In this document: positions 1 to 14,328 of the stretch, in pieces
Numbering within the stretch: the first letter of the stretch is position 1
How the letters are laid out: every line of letters starts with the position of its first letter
Assembly (NCBI GenBank): GCA_904066235.2
Contig: CAJFCV020000004.1
Location: forward strand, 5,890,001-5,954,000
From: Bursaphelenchus xylophilus
Lineage: Eukaryota > Nematoda > Chromadorea > Rhabditida > Aphelenchoididae
Length of the DNA: 64,000 bases
Direction of reading: 5' to 3'
Made by a program: the position numbers and the translations under genes
The notes under the pieces: generated by a model
Seen by the model: only the letters and a program-made list of their open reading frames with translations
Databases searched by the model: none
Told to the model about the DNA's origin: nothing

Positions 1-3000
1 TGCTGATGACGCTGTTCTTTCATAAGTTTCCTCAGTGATTGGCTCTGGGATAGAAACTGTTGGCTCAACAGTGTCAAGGCCTTCTGCCAGCCTCTGGATT
101 CTCGCTATGTGCTCAAGTTCTTCTTCTGTTAGCTCTTCCTGGACAGGAATTGACGGTGGAGGAGGTACAGGAGGAGCTACCCGTGTTACTTCTCTCACAG
201 GTGATTCCGGTGACAATAGGCCGTGGTCTTCAAACGAATCTCCGGCAATTACCGATCCTTCGATCTTACTTTGATCATCGTCGGCTCCAGAGGTTGCTAA
301 TGACGCTGTTCTTTCATACGTTTCCTCAGTGATTGGCTCTGGGATAGAAACTGTTGGCTCAACAGTGTCAAGGCCTTCTGCCAGCCTCTGGATTCTCGCT
401 ATGTGCTCAAGTTCTTCTTCAGTGAGCTCTTCCTGGGCAGGAATTGCCGGTAGAGGAGGTAAAGGAGGAGCTTCCCGTGTTACTTCTCTCACAGGTGATT
501 CCGGTGACAATAGGCCATGGTCCTCAAACGAATCTCCGGCAATTATCGATCCTTCGACTTTACTTTGATCATCGTCGGCTCCAGAGGTTGCTGATGACGC
601 TGTTCTTTCATAAGTTTCCTCAGTGATTGGCTCTGGGATAGAAACTGTTGGCTCAACAGTGTCAAGGCCTTCTGCCAGCCTCTGGATTCTCGCTATGTGC
701 TCAAGTTCTTCTTCTGTTAGCTCTTCCTGGACAGGAATTGACGGTGGAGGAGGTACAGGAGGAGCTACCCGTGTTACTTCTCTCACAGGTGATTCCGGTG
801 ACAATAGGCCGTGGTCTTCAAACGAATCTCCGGCAATTACCGATCCTTCGATCTTACTTTGATCATCGTCGGCTCCAGAGGTTGCTGATGACGCTGTTCT
901 TTCATAAGTTTCCTCAGTGATTGGCTCTGGGATAGAAACTGTTGGCTCAACAGTGTCATGGCCTTCTGCCAGCCTCTGGATTCTCGCTATGTGCTCAAGT
1001 TCTTCTTCTATTAGCTCTTCCTGGACAGGAATTGACGGTGGAGGAGGTACAGGAGGAGCTACCCGTGTTACTTCTCTCACAGGTGATTCCGGTGACAATA
1101 GGCCGTGGTCTTCAAACGAATCTCCGGCAATTATCGATCCTCCAATCTTTCCGTGGTCATCGTCGGCTCCAGAGGTTGCTGATGACGCTGTTCTTTCATA
1201 AGTTTCCTCAGTGATTGGCTCTGGGATAGAAACTGTTGGCTCAACAGTGTCAAGGCCTTCTGCCAGCCTCTGGATTCTCGTTATGTGCTCAACTTCTTCT
1301 TCTGTTAGCTCTTCCTGGACAGGAATTGACGGTGGAGGAGGTACAGGAGGAGCTACCCGTGTTACTTCTCTCACAGGTGATTCCGGTGACAATAGGCCGT
1401 GGTCTTCAAACGAATCTCCGGCAATTATCGATCCTCCAATCTTTCCGTGGTCATCGTCGGCTCCAGAGGTTGCTGATGACGCTGTTCTTTCATAAGTTTC
1501 CTCAGTGATTGGCTCTGGGATAGAAACTGTTGGCTCAACAGTGTCAAGGCCTTCTGCCAGCCTCTGGATTCTCGCTATGTGCTCAAGTTCTTCTTCAGTG
1601 AGCTCTTCTTGGGCAGGAATTGACGGTGGAGGAGGTACAGGAGGAGCTACCCGTGTTACTTCTCTCACAGGTGGTTCCGGTGACAATAGGCCGTGGTCTT
1701 CAAACGAATCTCCGGCAATTATCGATCCTTCGATCTTTCCGTGGTCATCGTCGGCTCCAGAGGTTGCTGATGACGCTGTTCTTTCATAAGTTTCCTCAGT
1801 GATTGGCTCTGGGATTGAAACTGTTGGCCCAACAGTGTCAAGGCCTTCTGCCAGCCTTTGGATTCTCGCTATGTGCTCAAGTTCTTCTTCAGTGAGCTCT
1901 TCTTGGGCAGGAATCGACGGTGGAGGAGGAGCTACCCGTGTTACTTCTCTCACAGGTGGTTCCGGTGACAATAGGCCGTGGTCTTCAAACGAATCTCCGG
2001 CAATTATCGATCCTCCAATCTTTCCGTGGTCATCGTCGGCTCCAGAGGTTGCTGATGACGCTGTTCTTTCATAAGTTTCCTCAGTGATTGGCTCTGGGAT
2101 TGAAACTGTTGGCTCAACAGTGTCAAGGCCTTCTGCCGGCCTTTGGATTCTCGCTATGTGCTCAAGTTCTTCTTCAGTGAGCTCTTCTTGGGCAGGAATT
2201 GACAGTGGAGGAGGTACAGGAGGAGCTACCCGTGTTACTTCTCTCACAGGTGGTTCCGGTGACAATAGGCCGTGGTCTTCAAACGAATCTCCGGCAATTA
2301 CCGATCCTTCGATCTTACTTTGATAATCGTCGGCTCCAGAGGTTGCTAATGACGCTGTTCTTTCATACGTTTCCTCAGTGATTGGCTCTGGGATAGAAAC
2401 TGTTGGCTCAACAGTGTCAAGGCCTTCTGCCAGCCTCTGGATTCTCGCTATGTGCTCAAGTTCTTCTTCAGTGAGCTCTTCCTGGGCAGGAATTGCCGGT
2501 AGAGGAGGTAAAGGAGGAGCTTCCCGTGTTACTTCTTTCACAGGTGATTCCGATGATAATAGGCCGTGGTCTTCAAATGAATCTCCGGCAATTATCGGTC
2601 CTTCGACCTTACTTTGATCATCGTCGGCTACAGAGGTTGCTGATGACGCTGTTCTTTCATAAGTTTCCTCAGTAATTGGCTCTGGGATAGAAACTGTTGG
2701 CTCAACAGTGTCAAGGCCTTCTGCCAGCCTCTGGATTCTCGCTATGTGCTCAAGTTCTTCTTCAGTGAGCTCTTCCTGGGCAGGAATTGCCGGTAGAGGA
2801 GGTAAAGGAGGAGCTTCCCGTGTTACTTCTCTCACAGGTGATTCCGGTGACAATAGGCCATGGTCCTCAAACGAATCTCCGGCAATTATCGATCCTTCGA
2901 CTTTACTTTGATCATCGTCGGCTCCAGAGGTTGCTGATGACGCTGTTCTTTCATAAGTTTCCTCAGTGATTGGCTCTGGGATAGAAACTGTTGGCTCAAC

Positions 3001-6000
3001 AGTGTCAAGGCCTTCTGCCAGCCTCTGGATTCTCGCTATGTGCTCAAGTTCTTCTTCTGTTAGCTCTTCCTGGACAGGAATTGACGGTGGAGGAGGTACA
3101 GGAGGAGCTACCCGTGTTACTTCTCTCACAGGTGATTCCGGTGACAATAGGCCGTGGTCTTCAAACGAATCTCCGGCAATTACCGATCCTTCGATCTTAC
3201 TTTGATCATCGTCGGCTCCAGAGGTTGCTGATGACGCTGTTCTTTCATAAGTTTCCTCAGTGATTGGCTCTGGGATAGAAACTGTTGGCTCAACAGTGTC
3301 ATGGCCTTCTGCCAGCCTCTGGATTCTCGCTATGTGCTCAAGTTCTTCTTCTATTAGCTCTTCCTGGACAGGAATTGACGGTGGAGGAGGTACAGGAGGA
3401 GCTACCCGTGTTACTTCTCTCACAGGTGATTCCGGTGACAATAGGCCGTGGTCTTCAAACGAATCTCCGGCAATTACCGATCCTTCGATCTTACTTTGAT
3501 CATCGTCGGCTCCAGAGGTTGCTGATGACGCTGTTCTTTCATAAGTTTCCTCAGTGATTGGCTCTGGGATAGAAACTGTTGGCTCAACAGTGTCAAGGCC
3601 TTCTGCCAGCCTCTGGATTCTCGCTATGTGCTCAAGTTCTTCTTCTGTTAGCTCTTCCTGGACAGGAATTGACGGTGGAGGAGGTACAGGAGGAGCTACC
3701 CGTGTTACTTCTCTCACAGGTGATTCCGGTGACAATAGGCCGTGGTCTTCAAACGAATCTCCGGCAATTACCGATCCTTCGATCTTACTTTGATCATCGT
3801 CGGCTCCAGAGGTTGCTAATGACGCTGTTCTTTCATAAGTTTCCTCAGTGATTGGCTCTGGGATAGAAACTGTTGGCTCAACAGTGTCAAGGCCTTCTGC
3901 CAGCCTCTGGATTCTCGCTATGTGCTCAAGTTCTTCTTCAGTGAGCTCTTCCTGGGCAGGAATTGCCGGTAGAGGAGGTAAAGGAGGAGCTTCCCGTGTT
4001 ACTTCTCTCACAGGTGATTCCGGTGACAATAGGCCATGGTCCTCAAACGAATCTCCGGCAATTATCGATCCTTCGACTTTACTTTGATCATCGTCGGCTC
4101 CAGAGGTTGCTGATGACGCTGTTCTTTCATAAGTTTCCTCAGTGATTGGCTCTGGGATAGAAACTGTTGGCTCAACAGTGTCATGGCCTTCTGCCAGCCT
4201 CTGGATTCTCGCTATGTGCTCAAGTTCTTCTTCTATTAGCTCTTCCTGGACAGGAATTGACGGTGGAGGAGGTACAGGAGGAGCTACCCGTGTTACTTCT
4301 CTCACAGGTGATTCCGGTGACAATAGGCCGTGGTCTTCAAACGAATCTCCGGCAATTACCGATCCTTCGATCTTACTTTGATCATCGTCGGCTCCAGAGG
4401 TTGCTAATGACGCTGTTCTTTCATAAGTTTCCTCAGTGATTGGCTCTGGGATAGAAACTGTTGGCTCAACAGTGTCAAGGCCTTCTGCCAGCCTCTGGAT
4501 TCTCGCTATGTGCTCAAGTTCTTCTTCAGTGAGCTCTTCCTGGGCAGGAATTGCCGGTAGAGGAGGTAAAGGAGGAGCTTCCCGTGTTACTTCTCTCACA
4601 GGTGATTCCGGTGACAATAGGCCATGGTCCTCAAACGAATCTCCGGCAATTATCGATCCTTCGATCTTTACTTTGATCATCGTCGGCTCCAGAGGTTGCT
4701 GATGACGCTGTTCTTTCATAAGTTTCCTCAGTGATTGGCTCTGGGATAGAAACTGTTGGCTCAACAGTGTCATGGCCTTCTGCCAGCCTCTGGATTCTCG
4801 CTATGTGCTCAAGTTCTTCTTCTATTAGCTCTTCCTGGACAGGAATTGACGGTGGAGGAGGTACAGGAGGAGCTACCCGTGTTACTTCTCTCACAGGTGA
4901 TTCCGGTGACAATAGGCCGTGGTCTTCAAACGAATCTCCGGCAATTATCGATCCTCCAATCTTTCCGTGGTCATCGTCGGCTCCAGAGGTTGCTGATGAC
5001 GCTGTTCTTTCATAAGTTTCCTCAGTGATTGGCTCTGGGATAGAAACTGTTGGCTCAACAGTGTCAAGGCCTTCTGCCAGCCTCTGGATTCTCGTTATGT
5101 GCTCAACTTCTTCTTCTGTTAGCTCTTCCTGGACAGGAATTGACGGTGGAGGAGGTACAGGAGGAGCTACCCGTGTTATTTCTCTCACAGGTGATTCCGG
5201 TGACAATAGGCCGTGGTCTTCAAACGAATCTCCGGCAATTATCGATCCTCCAATCTTTCCGTGGTCATCGTCGGCTCCAGAGGTTGCTGATGACGCTGTT
5301 CTTTCATAAGTTTCCTCAGTGATTGGCTCTGGGATTGAAACTGTTGGCTCAACGGTGTCAAGGCCTTCTGCCAGCCTCTGGATTCTCGTTATGTGCTCAA
5401 GTTCTTCTTCTGTTAGCTCTTCCTGGACAGGAATTGACGGTGGAGGAGGTACAGGAGAAGCTACCCGTGTTACTTCTCTCACAGGTGATTCCGGTGACAA
5501 TAGGCCGTGGTCTTCAAACGAATCTCCGGCAATTATCGATCCTCCAATCTTTCCGTGGTCATCGTCGGCTCCAGAGGTTGCTGATGACGCTGTTCTTTCA
5601 TAAGTTTCCTCAGTGATTGGCTCTGGGATTGAAACTGTTGGCTCAACAGTGTCAAGGCCTTCTGCCGGCCTTTGGATTCTCGCTATGTGCTCAAGTTCTT
5701 CTTCAGTGAGCTCTTCTTGGGCAGGAATTGACGGTGGAGGAGGTACAGGAGGAGCTACCCGTGTTACTTCTCTCACAGGTGGTTCCGGTGACAATAGGCC
5801 GTGGTCTTCAAACGAATCTCCGGCAATTATCGATCCTTCGACTTTACTTTGATCATCGTCGGCTCCAGAGGTTGCTGATGACGCTGTTCTTTCATAAGTT
5901 TCCTCAGTGATTGGCTCTGGGATTGAAACTGTTGGCTCAACAGTGTCAAGGCCTTCTGCCAGCCTTTGGATTCTCGCTATGTGCTCAAGTTCTTCTTCAG

Positions 6001-9000
6001 TGAGCTCTTCTTGGGCAGGAATTGACGGTGGAGGAGGTACAGGAGGAGCTACCCGTGTTACTTCTCTCACAGGTGGTTCCGGTGACAATAGGCCGTGGTC
6101 TTCAAACGAATCTCCGGCAATTATCGATCCTCCAATCTTTCCGTGGTCATCGTCGGCTCCAGAGGTTGCTGATGACGCTGTTCTTTCATAAGTTTCCTCA
6201 GTGATTGGCTCTGGGATTGAAACTGTTGGCTCAACAGTGTCAAGGCCTTCTGCCGGCCTTTGGATTCTCGCTATGTGCTCAAGTTCTTCTTCAGTGAGCT
6301 CTTCTTGGGCAGGAATTGACGGTGGAGGAGGTACAGGAGGAGCTACCCGTGTTACTTCTCTCACAGGTGGTTCCGGTGACAATAGGCCGTGGTCTTCAAA
6401 CGAATCTCCGGCAATTACCGATCCTTCGATCTTTCCGTGGTCATCGTCGGCTCCAGAGGTTGCTGATGACGCTGTTCTTTCATAAGTTTCCTCAGTGATT
6501 GGCTCTGGGATTGAAACTGTTGGCTCAACAGTGTCAAGGCCTTCTGCCAGCCTTTGGATTCTCGCTATGTGCTCAAGTTCTTCTTCAGTGAGCTCTTCTT
6601 GGGCAGGAATTGACGGTGGAGGAGGTACAGGAGGAGCTACCCGTGTTACTTCTCTCACAGGTGGTTCCGGTGACAATAGGCCGTGGTCTTCAAACGAATC
6701 TCCGGCAATTATCGATCCTCCAATCTTTCCGTGGTCATCGTCGGCTCCAGAGGTTGCTGATGACGCTGTTCTTTCATAAGTTTCCTCAGTGATTGGCTCT
6801 GGGATTGAAACTGTTGGCTCAACGGTGTCAAGGCCTTCTGCCAGCCTCTGGATTCTCGTTATGTGCTCAAGTTCTTCTTCTGTTAGCTCTTCCTGGACAG
6901 GAATTGACGGTGGAGGAGGTACAGGAGGAGCTACCCGTGTTACTTCTCTCACAGGTGATTCCGGTGACAATAGGCCGTGGTCTTCAAACGAATCTCCGGC
7001 AATTATCGATCCTCCAATCTTTCCGTGGTCATCGTCGGCTCCAGAGGTTGCTGATGACGCTGTTCTTTCATAAGTTTCCTCAGTGATTGGCTCTGGGATT
7101 GAAACTGTTGGCTCAACAGTGTCAAGGCCTTCTGCCGGCCTTTGGATTCTCGCTATGTGCTCAAGTTCTTCTTCAGTGAGCTCTTCTTGGGCAGGAATTG
7201 ACGGTGGAGGAGGTACAGGAGGAGCTACCCGTGTTACTTCTCTCACAGGTGGTTCCGGTGACAATAGGCCGTGGTCTTCAAACGAATCTCCGGCAATTAC
7301 CGATCCTTCGATCTTTCCGTGGTCATCGTCGGCTCCAGAGGTTGCTGATGACGCTGTTCTTTCATAAGTTTCCTCAGTGATTGGCTCTGGGATTGAAACT
7401 GTTGGCTCAACAGTGTCAAGGCCTTCTGCCAGCCTTTGGATTCTCGCTATGTGCTCAAGTTCTTCTTCAGTGAGCTCTTCTTGGGCAGGAATTGACGGTG
7501 GAGGAGGAGCTACCCGTGTTACTTCTCTCACAGGTGGTTCCGGTGACAATAGGCCGTGGTCTTCAAACGAATCTCCGGCAATTATCGATCCTCCAATCTT
7601 TCCGTGGTCATCGTCGGCTCCAGAGGTTGCTGATGACGCTGTTCTTTCATAAGTTTCCTCAGTGATTGGCTCTGGGATTGAAACTGTTGGCTCAACAGTG
7701 TCAAGGCCTTCTGCCGGCCTTTGGATTCTCGCTATGTGCTCAAGTTCTTCTTCAGTGAGCTCTTCTTGGGCAGGAATTGACGGTGGAGGAGGTACAGGAG
7801 GAGCTACCCGTGTTACTTCTCTCACAGGTGGTTCCGGTGACAATAGGCCGTGGTCTTCAAACGAATCTCCGGCAATTACCGATCCTTCGATCTTTCCGTG
7901 GTCATCGTCGGCTCCAGAGGTTGCTGATGACGCTGTTCTTTCATAAGTTTCCTCAGTGATTGGCTCTCGGATAGAAACTGTTGGCTCAACAGTGTCAAGG
8001 CCTTCTGCCAGCCTCTGGATTCTCGTTGTGTGCTCAACTTCTTCTTCTGTTAGCTCTTCCTGGACAGGAATTGACGGTGGAGGAGGTACAGGAGGAGCTA
8101 CCCGTGTTATTTCTCTCACAGGTGATTCCGGTGACAATAGGCCGTGGTCTTCAAACGAATCTCCGGCAATTATCGATCCTCCAATCTTTCCGTGGTCATC
8201 GTCGGCTCCAGAGGTTGCTGATGACGCTGTTCTTTCATAAGTTTCCTCAGTGATTGGCTCTGGGATTGAAACTGTTGGCTCAACGGTGTCAAGGCCTTCT
8301 GCCAGCCTCTGGATTCTCGTTATGTGCTCAAGTTCTTCTTCTGTTAGCTCTTCCTGGACAGGAATTGACGGTGGAGGAGGTACAGGAGGAGCTACCCGTG
8401 GTACTTCTCTCACAGGTGATTCCGGTGACAATAGGCCGTCGTCTTCAAACGAATCTCCGGCAATTATCGATCCTCCAATCTTTCCGTGGTCATCGTCGGC
8501 TCCAGAGGTTGCTGATGACGCTGTTCTTTCATAAGTTTCCTCAGTGATTGGCTCTGGGATTGAAACTGTTGGCTCAACAGTGTCAAGGCCTTCTGCCAGC
8601 CTTTGGATTCTCGCTATGTGCTCAAGTTCTTCTTCAGTGAGCTCTTCTTGGGCAGGAATTGACGGTGGAGGAGGTACAGGAGGAGCTACCCGTGTTACTT
8701 CTCTCACAGGTGGTTCCGGTGACAATAGGCCGTGGTCTTCAAACGAATCTCCGGCAATTACCGATCCTTCGATCTTACTTTGATCATCGTCGGCTCCAGA
8801 GGTTGCTGATGACGCTGTTCTTTCATAAGTTTCCTCAGTGATTGGCTCTGGGATAGAAACTGTTGGCTCAACAGTGTCAAGGCCTTCTGCCAGCCTCTGG
8901 ATTCTCGTTATGTGCTCAACTTCTTCTTCTGTTAGCTCTTCCTGGACAGGAATTGACGGTGGAGGAGGTACAGGAGGAGCTACCCGTGTTACTTCTCTCA

Positions 9001-12000
9001 CAGGTGATTCCGGTGACAATAGGCCGTGGTCTTCAAACGAATCTCCGGCAATTATCGATCCTCCAATCTTTCCGTGGTCATCGTCGGCTCCAGAGGTTGC
9101 TGATGACGCTGTTATTTCATAAGTTTCCTCAGTGATTGGCTCTGGGATAGAAACTGTTGGCTCAACAGTGTCAAGGCCTTCTGCCAGCCTCTGGATTCTC
9201 GTTATGTGCTCAACTTCTTCTTCTGTTAGCTCTTCCTGGACAGGAATTGACGGTGGAGGAGGTACAGGAGGAGCTACCCGTGTTACTTCTCTCACAGGTG
9301 ATTCCGGTGACAATAGGCCGTCGTCTTCAAACGAATCTCCGGCAATTATCGATCCTCCAATCTTTCCGTGGTCATCGTCGGCTCCAGAGGTTGCTGATGA
9401 CGCTGTTCTTTCATAAGTTTCCTCAGTGATTGGCTCTGGGATTGAAACTGTTGGCTCAACAGTGTCAAGGCCTTCTGCCGGCCTTTGGATTCTCGCTATG
9501 TGCTCAAGTTCTTCTTCAGTGAGCTCTTCTTGGGCAGGAATTGACGGTGGAGGAGGTACAGGAGGAGCTACCCGTGTTACTTCTCTCACAGGTGGTTCCG
9601 GTGACAGTAGGCCGTGGTCTTCAAACGAATCTCCGGCAATTACCGATCCTTCGATCTTTCCGTGGTCATCGTCGGCTCCAGAGGTTGCTGATGACGCTGT
9701 TCTTTCATAAGTTTCCTCAGTGATTGGCTCTGGGATTGAAACTGTTGGCTCAACAGTGTCAAGGCCTTCTGCCAGCCTTTGGATTCTCGCTATGTGCTCA
9801 AGTTCTTCTTCAGTGAGCTCTTCTTGGGCAGGAATTGACGGTGGAGGAGGTACAGGAGGAGCTACCCGTGTTACTTCTCTCACAGGTGGTTCCGGTGACA
9901 ATAGGCCGTGGTCTTCAAACGAATCTCCGGCAATTATCGATCCTCCAATCTTTCCGTGGTCATCGTCGGCTCCAGAGGTTGCTGATGACGCTGTTCTTTC
10001 ATAAGTTTCCTCAGTGATTGGCTCTGGGATTGAAACTGTTGGCTCAACAGTGTCAAGGCCTTCTGCCGGCCTTTGGATTCTCGCTATGTGCTCAAGTTCT
10101 TCTTCAGTGAGCTCTTCTTGGGCAGGAATTGACGGTGGAGGAGGTACAGGAGGAGCTACCCGTGTTACTTCTCTCACAGGTGGTTCCGGTGACAATAGGC
10201 CGTGGTCTTCAAACGAATCTCCGGCAATTACCGATCCTTCGATCTTACTTTGATCATCGTCGGCTCCAGAGGTTGCTGATGACGCTGTTCTTTCATAAGT
10301 TTCCTCAGTGATTGGCTCTGGGATAGAAACTGTTGGCTCAACAGTGTCAAGGCCTTCTGCCAGCCTTTGGATTCTCGCTATGTGCTCAAGTTCTTCTTCA
10401 GTGAGCTCTTCTTGGGCAGGAATTGACGGTGGAGGAGGTACAGAAGGAGCTACCCGTGTTACTTCTCTCACAGGTGGTTCCGGTGACAATAGGCCGTGGT
10501 CTTCAAACGAATCTCCGGCAATTACCGATCCTTCGATCTTACTTTGATCATCGTCGGCTCCAGAGGTTGCTGATGACCCTGTTCTTTCATAAGTTTCCTC
10601 AGTGATTGGCTCTGGGATAGAAACTGTTGGCTCAACAGTGTCAAGGCCTTCTGCCAGCCTCTGGATTCTCGTTATGTGCTCAACTTCTTCTTCTGTTAGC
10701 TCTTCCTGGACAGGAATTGACGGTGGAGGAGGTACAGGAGGAGCTACCCGTGTTACTTCTCTCACAGGTGATTCCGGTGACAGTAGGCCGTGGTCTTCAA
10801 ACGAATCTCCGGCAATTATCGATCCTCCAATCTTTCCGTGGTCATCGTCGGCTCCAGAGGTTGCTGATGACGCTGTTCTTTCATAAGTTTCCTCAGTGAT
10901 TGGCTCTGGGATTGAAACTGTTGGCTCAACAGTGTCAAGGCCTTCTGCCGGCCTTTGGATTCTCGCTATGTGCTCAAGTTCTTCTTCAGTGAGCTCTTCT
11001 TGGGCAGGAATTGACGGTGGAGGAGGTACAGGAGGAGCTACCCGTGTTACTTCTCTCACAGGTGGTTCCGGTGACAATAGGCCGTGGTCTTCAAACGAAT
11101 CTCCGGCAATTACCGATCCTTCGATCTTACTTTGATCATCGTCGGCTCCAGAGGTTGCTGATGACGCTGTTCTTTCATAAGTTTCCTCAGTGATTGGCTC
11201 TGGGATAGAAACTGTTGGCTCAACAGTGTCAAGGCCTTCTGCCAGCCTTTGGATTCTCGCTATGTGCTCAAGTTCTTCTTCAGTGAGCTCTTCTTGGGCA
11301 GGAATTGACGGTGGAGGAGGTACAGAAGGAGCTACCCGTGTTACTTCTCTCACAGGTGGTTCCGGTGACAATAGGCCGTGGTCTTCAAACGAATCTCCGG
11401 CAATTACCGATCCTTCGATCTTACTTTGATCATCGTCGGCTCCAGAGGTTGCTGATGACGCTGTTCTTTCATAAGTTTCCTCAGTGATTGGCTCTGGGAT
11501 AGAAACTGTTGGCTCAACAGTGTCAAGGCCTTCTGCCAGCCTCTGGATTCTCGTTATGTGCTCAACTTCTTCTTCTGTTAGCTCTTCCTGGACAGGAATT
11601 GACGGTGGAGGAGGTACAGGAGGAGCTACCCGTGTTACTTCTCTCACAGGTGATTCCGGTGACAGTAGGCCGTGGTCTTCAAACGAATCTCCGGCAATTA
11701 TCGATCCTCCAATCTTTCCGTGGTCATCGTCGGCTCCAGAGGTTGCTGATGACGCTGTTCTTTCATAAGTTTCCTCAGTGATTGGCTCTGGGATAGAAAC
11801 TGTTGGCTCAACAGTGTCAAGGCCTTCTGCCGGCCTTTGGATTCTCGCTATGTGCTCAAGTTCTTCTTCAGTGAGCTCTTCCTGGGCAGGAATTGACGGT
11901 GGAGGAGGTACAGGAGGAGCTACCCGTGTTACTTCTGTCACAGGTGGTTCCGGTGACAATAGGCCGTGGTCTTCAAACGAATCTCCGGCAATTACCGATC

Positions 12001-14328
12001 CTTCGATCTTTCCGTGGTCATCGTCGGCTCCAGAGGTTGCTGATGACGCTGTTCTTTCATAAGTTTCCTCAGTGATTGGCTCTGGGATTGAAACTGTTGG
12101 CTCAACAGTGTCAAGGCCTTCTGCCAGCCTTTGGATTCTCGCTATGTGCTCAAGTTCTTCTTCAGTGAACTCTTCTTGGGCAGGAATTGACGGTGGAGGA
12201 GGTACAGGAGGAGCTACCCGTGTTACTTCTCTCACAGGTGATTCCGGTGACAGTAGGCCGTGGTCTTCAAACGAATCTCCGGCAATTATCGATCCTCCAA
12301 TCTTTCCGTGGTCATCGTCGGCTCCAGAGGTTGCTGATGACGCTGTTCTTTCATAAGTTTCCTCAGTGATTGGCTCTGGGATTGAAACTGTTGGCTCAAC
12401 AGTGTCAAGGCCTTCTGCCGGCCTTTGGATTCTCGCTATGTGCTCAAGTTCTTCTTCAGTGAGCTCTTCTTGGGCAGGAATTGACGGTGGAGGAGGTACA
12501 GGAGGAGCTACCCGTGTTACTTCTCTCACAGGTGGTTCCGGTGACAATAGGCCGTGGTCTTCAAACGAATCTCCGGCAATTACCGATCCTTCGATCTTAC
12601 TTTGATCATCGTCGGCTCCAGAGGTTGCTGATGACGCTGTTCTTTCATAAGTTTCCTCAGTGATTGGCTCTGGGATAGAAACTGTTGGCTCAACAGTGTC
12701 AAGGCCTTCTGCCAGCCTTTGGATTCTCGCTATGTGCTCAAGTTCTTCTTCAGTGAGCTCTTCTTGGGCAGGAATTGACGGTGGAGGAGGTACAGAAGGA
12801 GCTACCCGTGTTACTTCTCTCACAGGTGGTTCCGGTGACAATAGGCCGTGGTCTTCAAACGAATCTCCGGCAATTACCGATCCTTCGATCTTACTTTGAT
12901 CATCGTCGGCTCCAGAGGTTGCTGATGACGCTGTTCTTTCATAAGTTTCCTCAGTGATTGGCTCTGGGATAGAAACTGTTGGCTCAACAGTGTCAAGGCC
13001 TTCTGCCAGCCTCTGGATTCTCGTTATGTGCTCAACTTCTTCTTCTGTTAGCTCTTCCTGGACAGGAATTGACGGTGGAGGAGGTACAGGAGGAGCTACC
13101 CGTGTTACTTCTCTCACAGGTGATTCCGGTGACAGTAGGCCGTGGTCTTCAAACGAATCTCCGGCAATTATCGATCCTCCAATCTTTCCGTGGTCATCGT
13201 CGGCTCCAGAGGTTGCTGATGACGCTGTTCTTTCATAAGTTTCCTCAGTGATTGGCTCTGGGATAGAAACTGTTGGCTCAACAGTGTCAAGGCCTTCTGC
13301 CAGCCTTTGGATTCTCGCTATGTGCTCAAGTTCTTCTTCAGTGAGCTCTTCCTGGGCAGGAATTGACGGTGGAGGAGGTACAGGAGGAGCTACCCGTGTT
13401 ACTTCTGTCACAGGTGGTTCCGGTGACAATAGGCCGTGGTCTTCAAACGAATCTCCGGCAATTACCGATCCTTCGATCTTTCCGTGGTCATCGTCGGCTC
13501 CAGAGGTTGCTGATGACGCTGTTCTTTCATAAGTTTCCTCAGTGATTGGCTCTGGGATTGAAACTGTTGGCTCAACAGTGTCAAGGCCTTCTGCCAGCCT
13601 TTGGATTCTCGCTATGTGCTCAAGTTCTTCTTCAGTGAACTCTTCTTGGGCAGGAATTGACGGTGGAGGAGGTACAGGAGGAGCTACCCGTGTTACTTCT
13701 CTCACAGGTGGTTCCGGTGACAATAGGCCGTGGTCTTCAAACGAATCTCCGGCAATTACCGATCCTTCGATATTACTTTGATCATCGTCGGCTCCAGAGG
13801 TTGCTGATGACGCTGTTCTTTCATAAGTTTCCTCAGTGATTGGCTCTGGGATAGAAACTGTTGGCTCAACGGTGTTAAGGCCTTCTGCCAGCCTCTGGAT
13901 TCTCGTTATGTGCTCAAGCTCTTCTTCAGTGAGCTCTTCTTGGGCAGGAATTGACGGTGGAGGAGGTACAGGAGGAGCTACCCGTGTTACTTCTCTCACA
14001 GGTGGTTCCGGTGACAATAGGCCGTGGTCTTCAAACGAATCTCCGGCAATTATCGATCCTCCAATCTTTCCGTGGTCATCGTCGGCTCCAGAGGTTGCTG
14101 ATGACGCTGTTCTTTCATAAGTTTCCTCAGTGATTGGCTCTGGGATAGAAACTGTTGGCTCAACGGTGTTAATGCCTTCTGCCAGCCTCTGGATTCTCGC
14201 TATGTGCTCAAGTTCTTCTTCTGTTAGCTCTTCCTGGACAGGAATTGACGGTGGAGGAGGTACAGGAGGAGCTACCCGTGTTACTTCTCTCACAGGTGAT
14301 TCCGGTGAAAATAGGCCGTAGTCTTCAA
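1..14328 (-). repeat. Coding tandem repeat, 294-bp unit, about 49 copies
   Basis: Units repeat every 294 bp (for example the same site at 35, 329, 623, 917 and so on to 14130). Two units are 285 bp (starting at 1799 and 7377) because of the same 9-bp in-frame loss. Copies differ by only a few bases and fall into recurring variants: QSK versus HGK, PEPPV versus PESPV, IPAQ versus IPVQ, and a left-end type with PPLPPLPAIPAQ. The unit has no in-frame stop on the minus strand and no methionine. Length is a multiple of three in every copy, so coding constraint is evident. Confidence 0.97.

Noticed and set aside
35..14321. Dozens of 60-97 residue plus-strand open frames in the repeat array
   Set aside because: They are antisense shadows of the minus-strand coding repeat and recur with its period.
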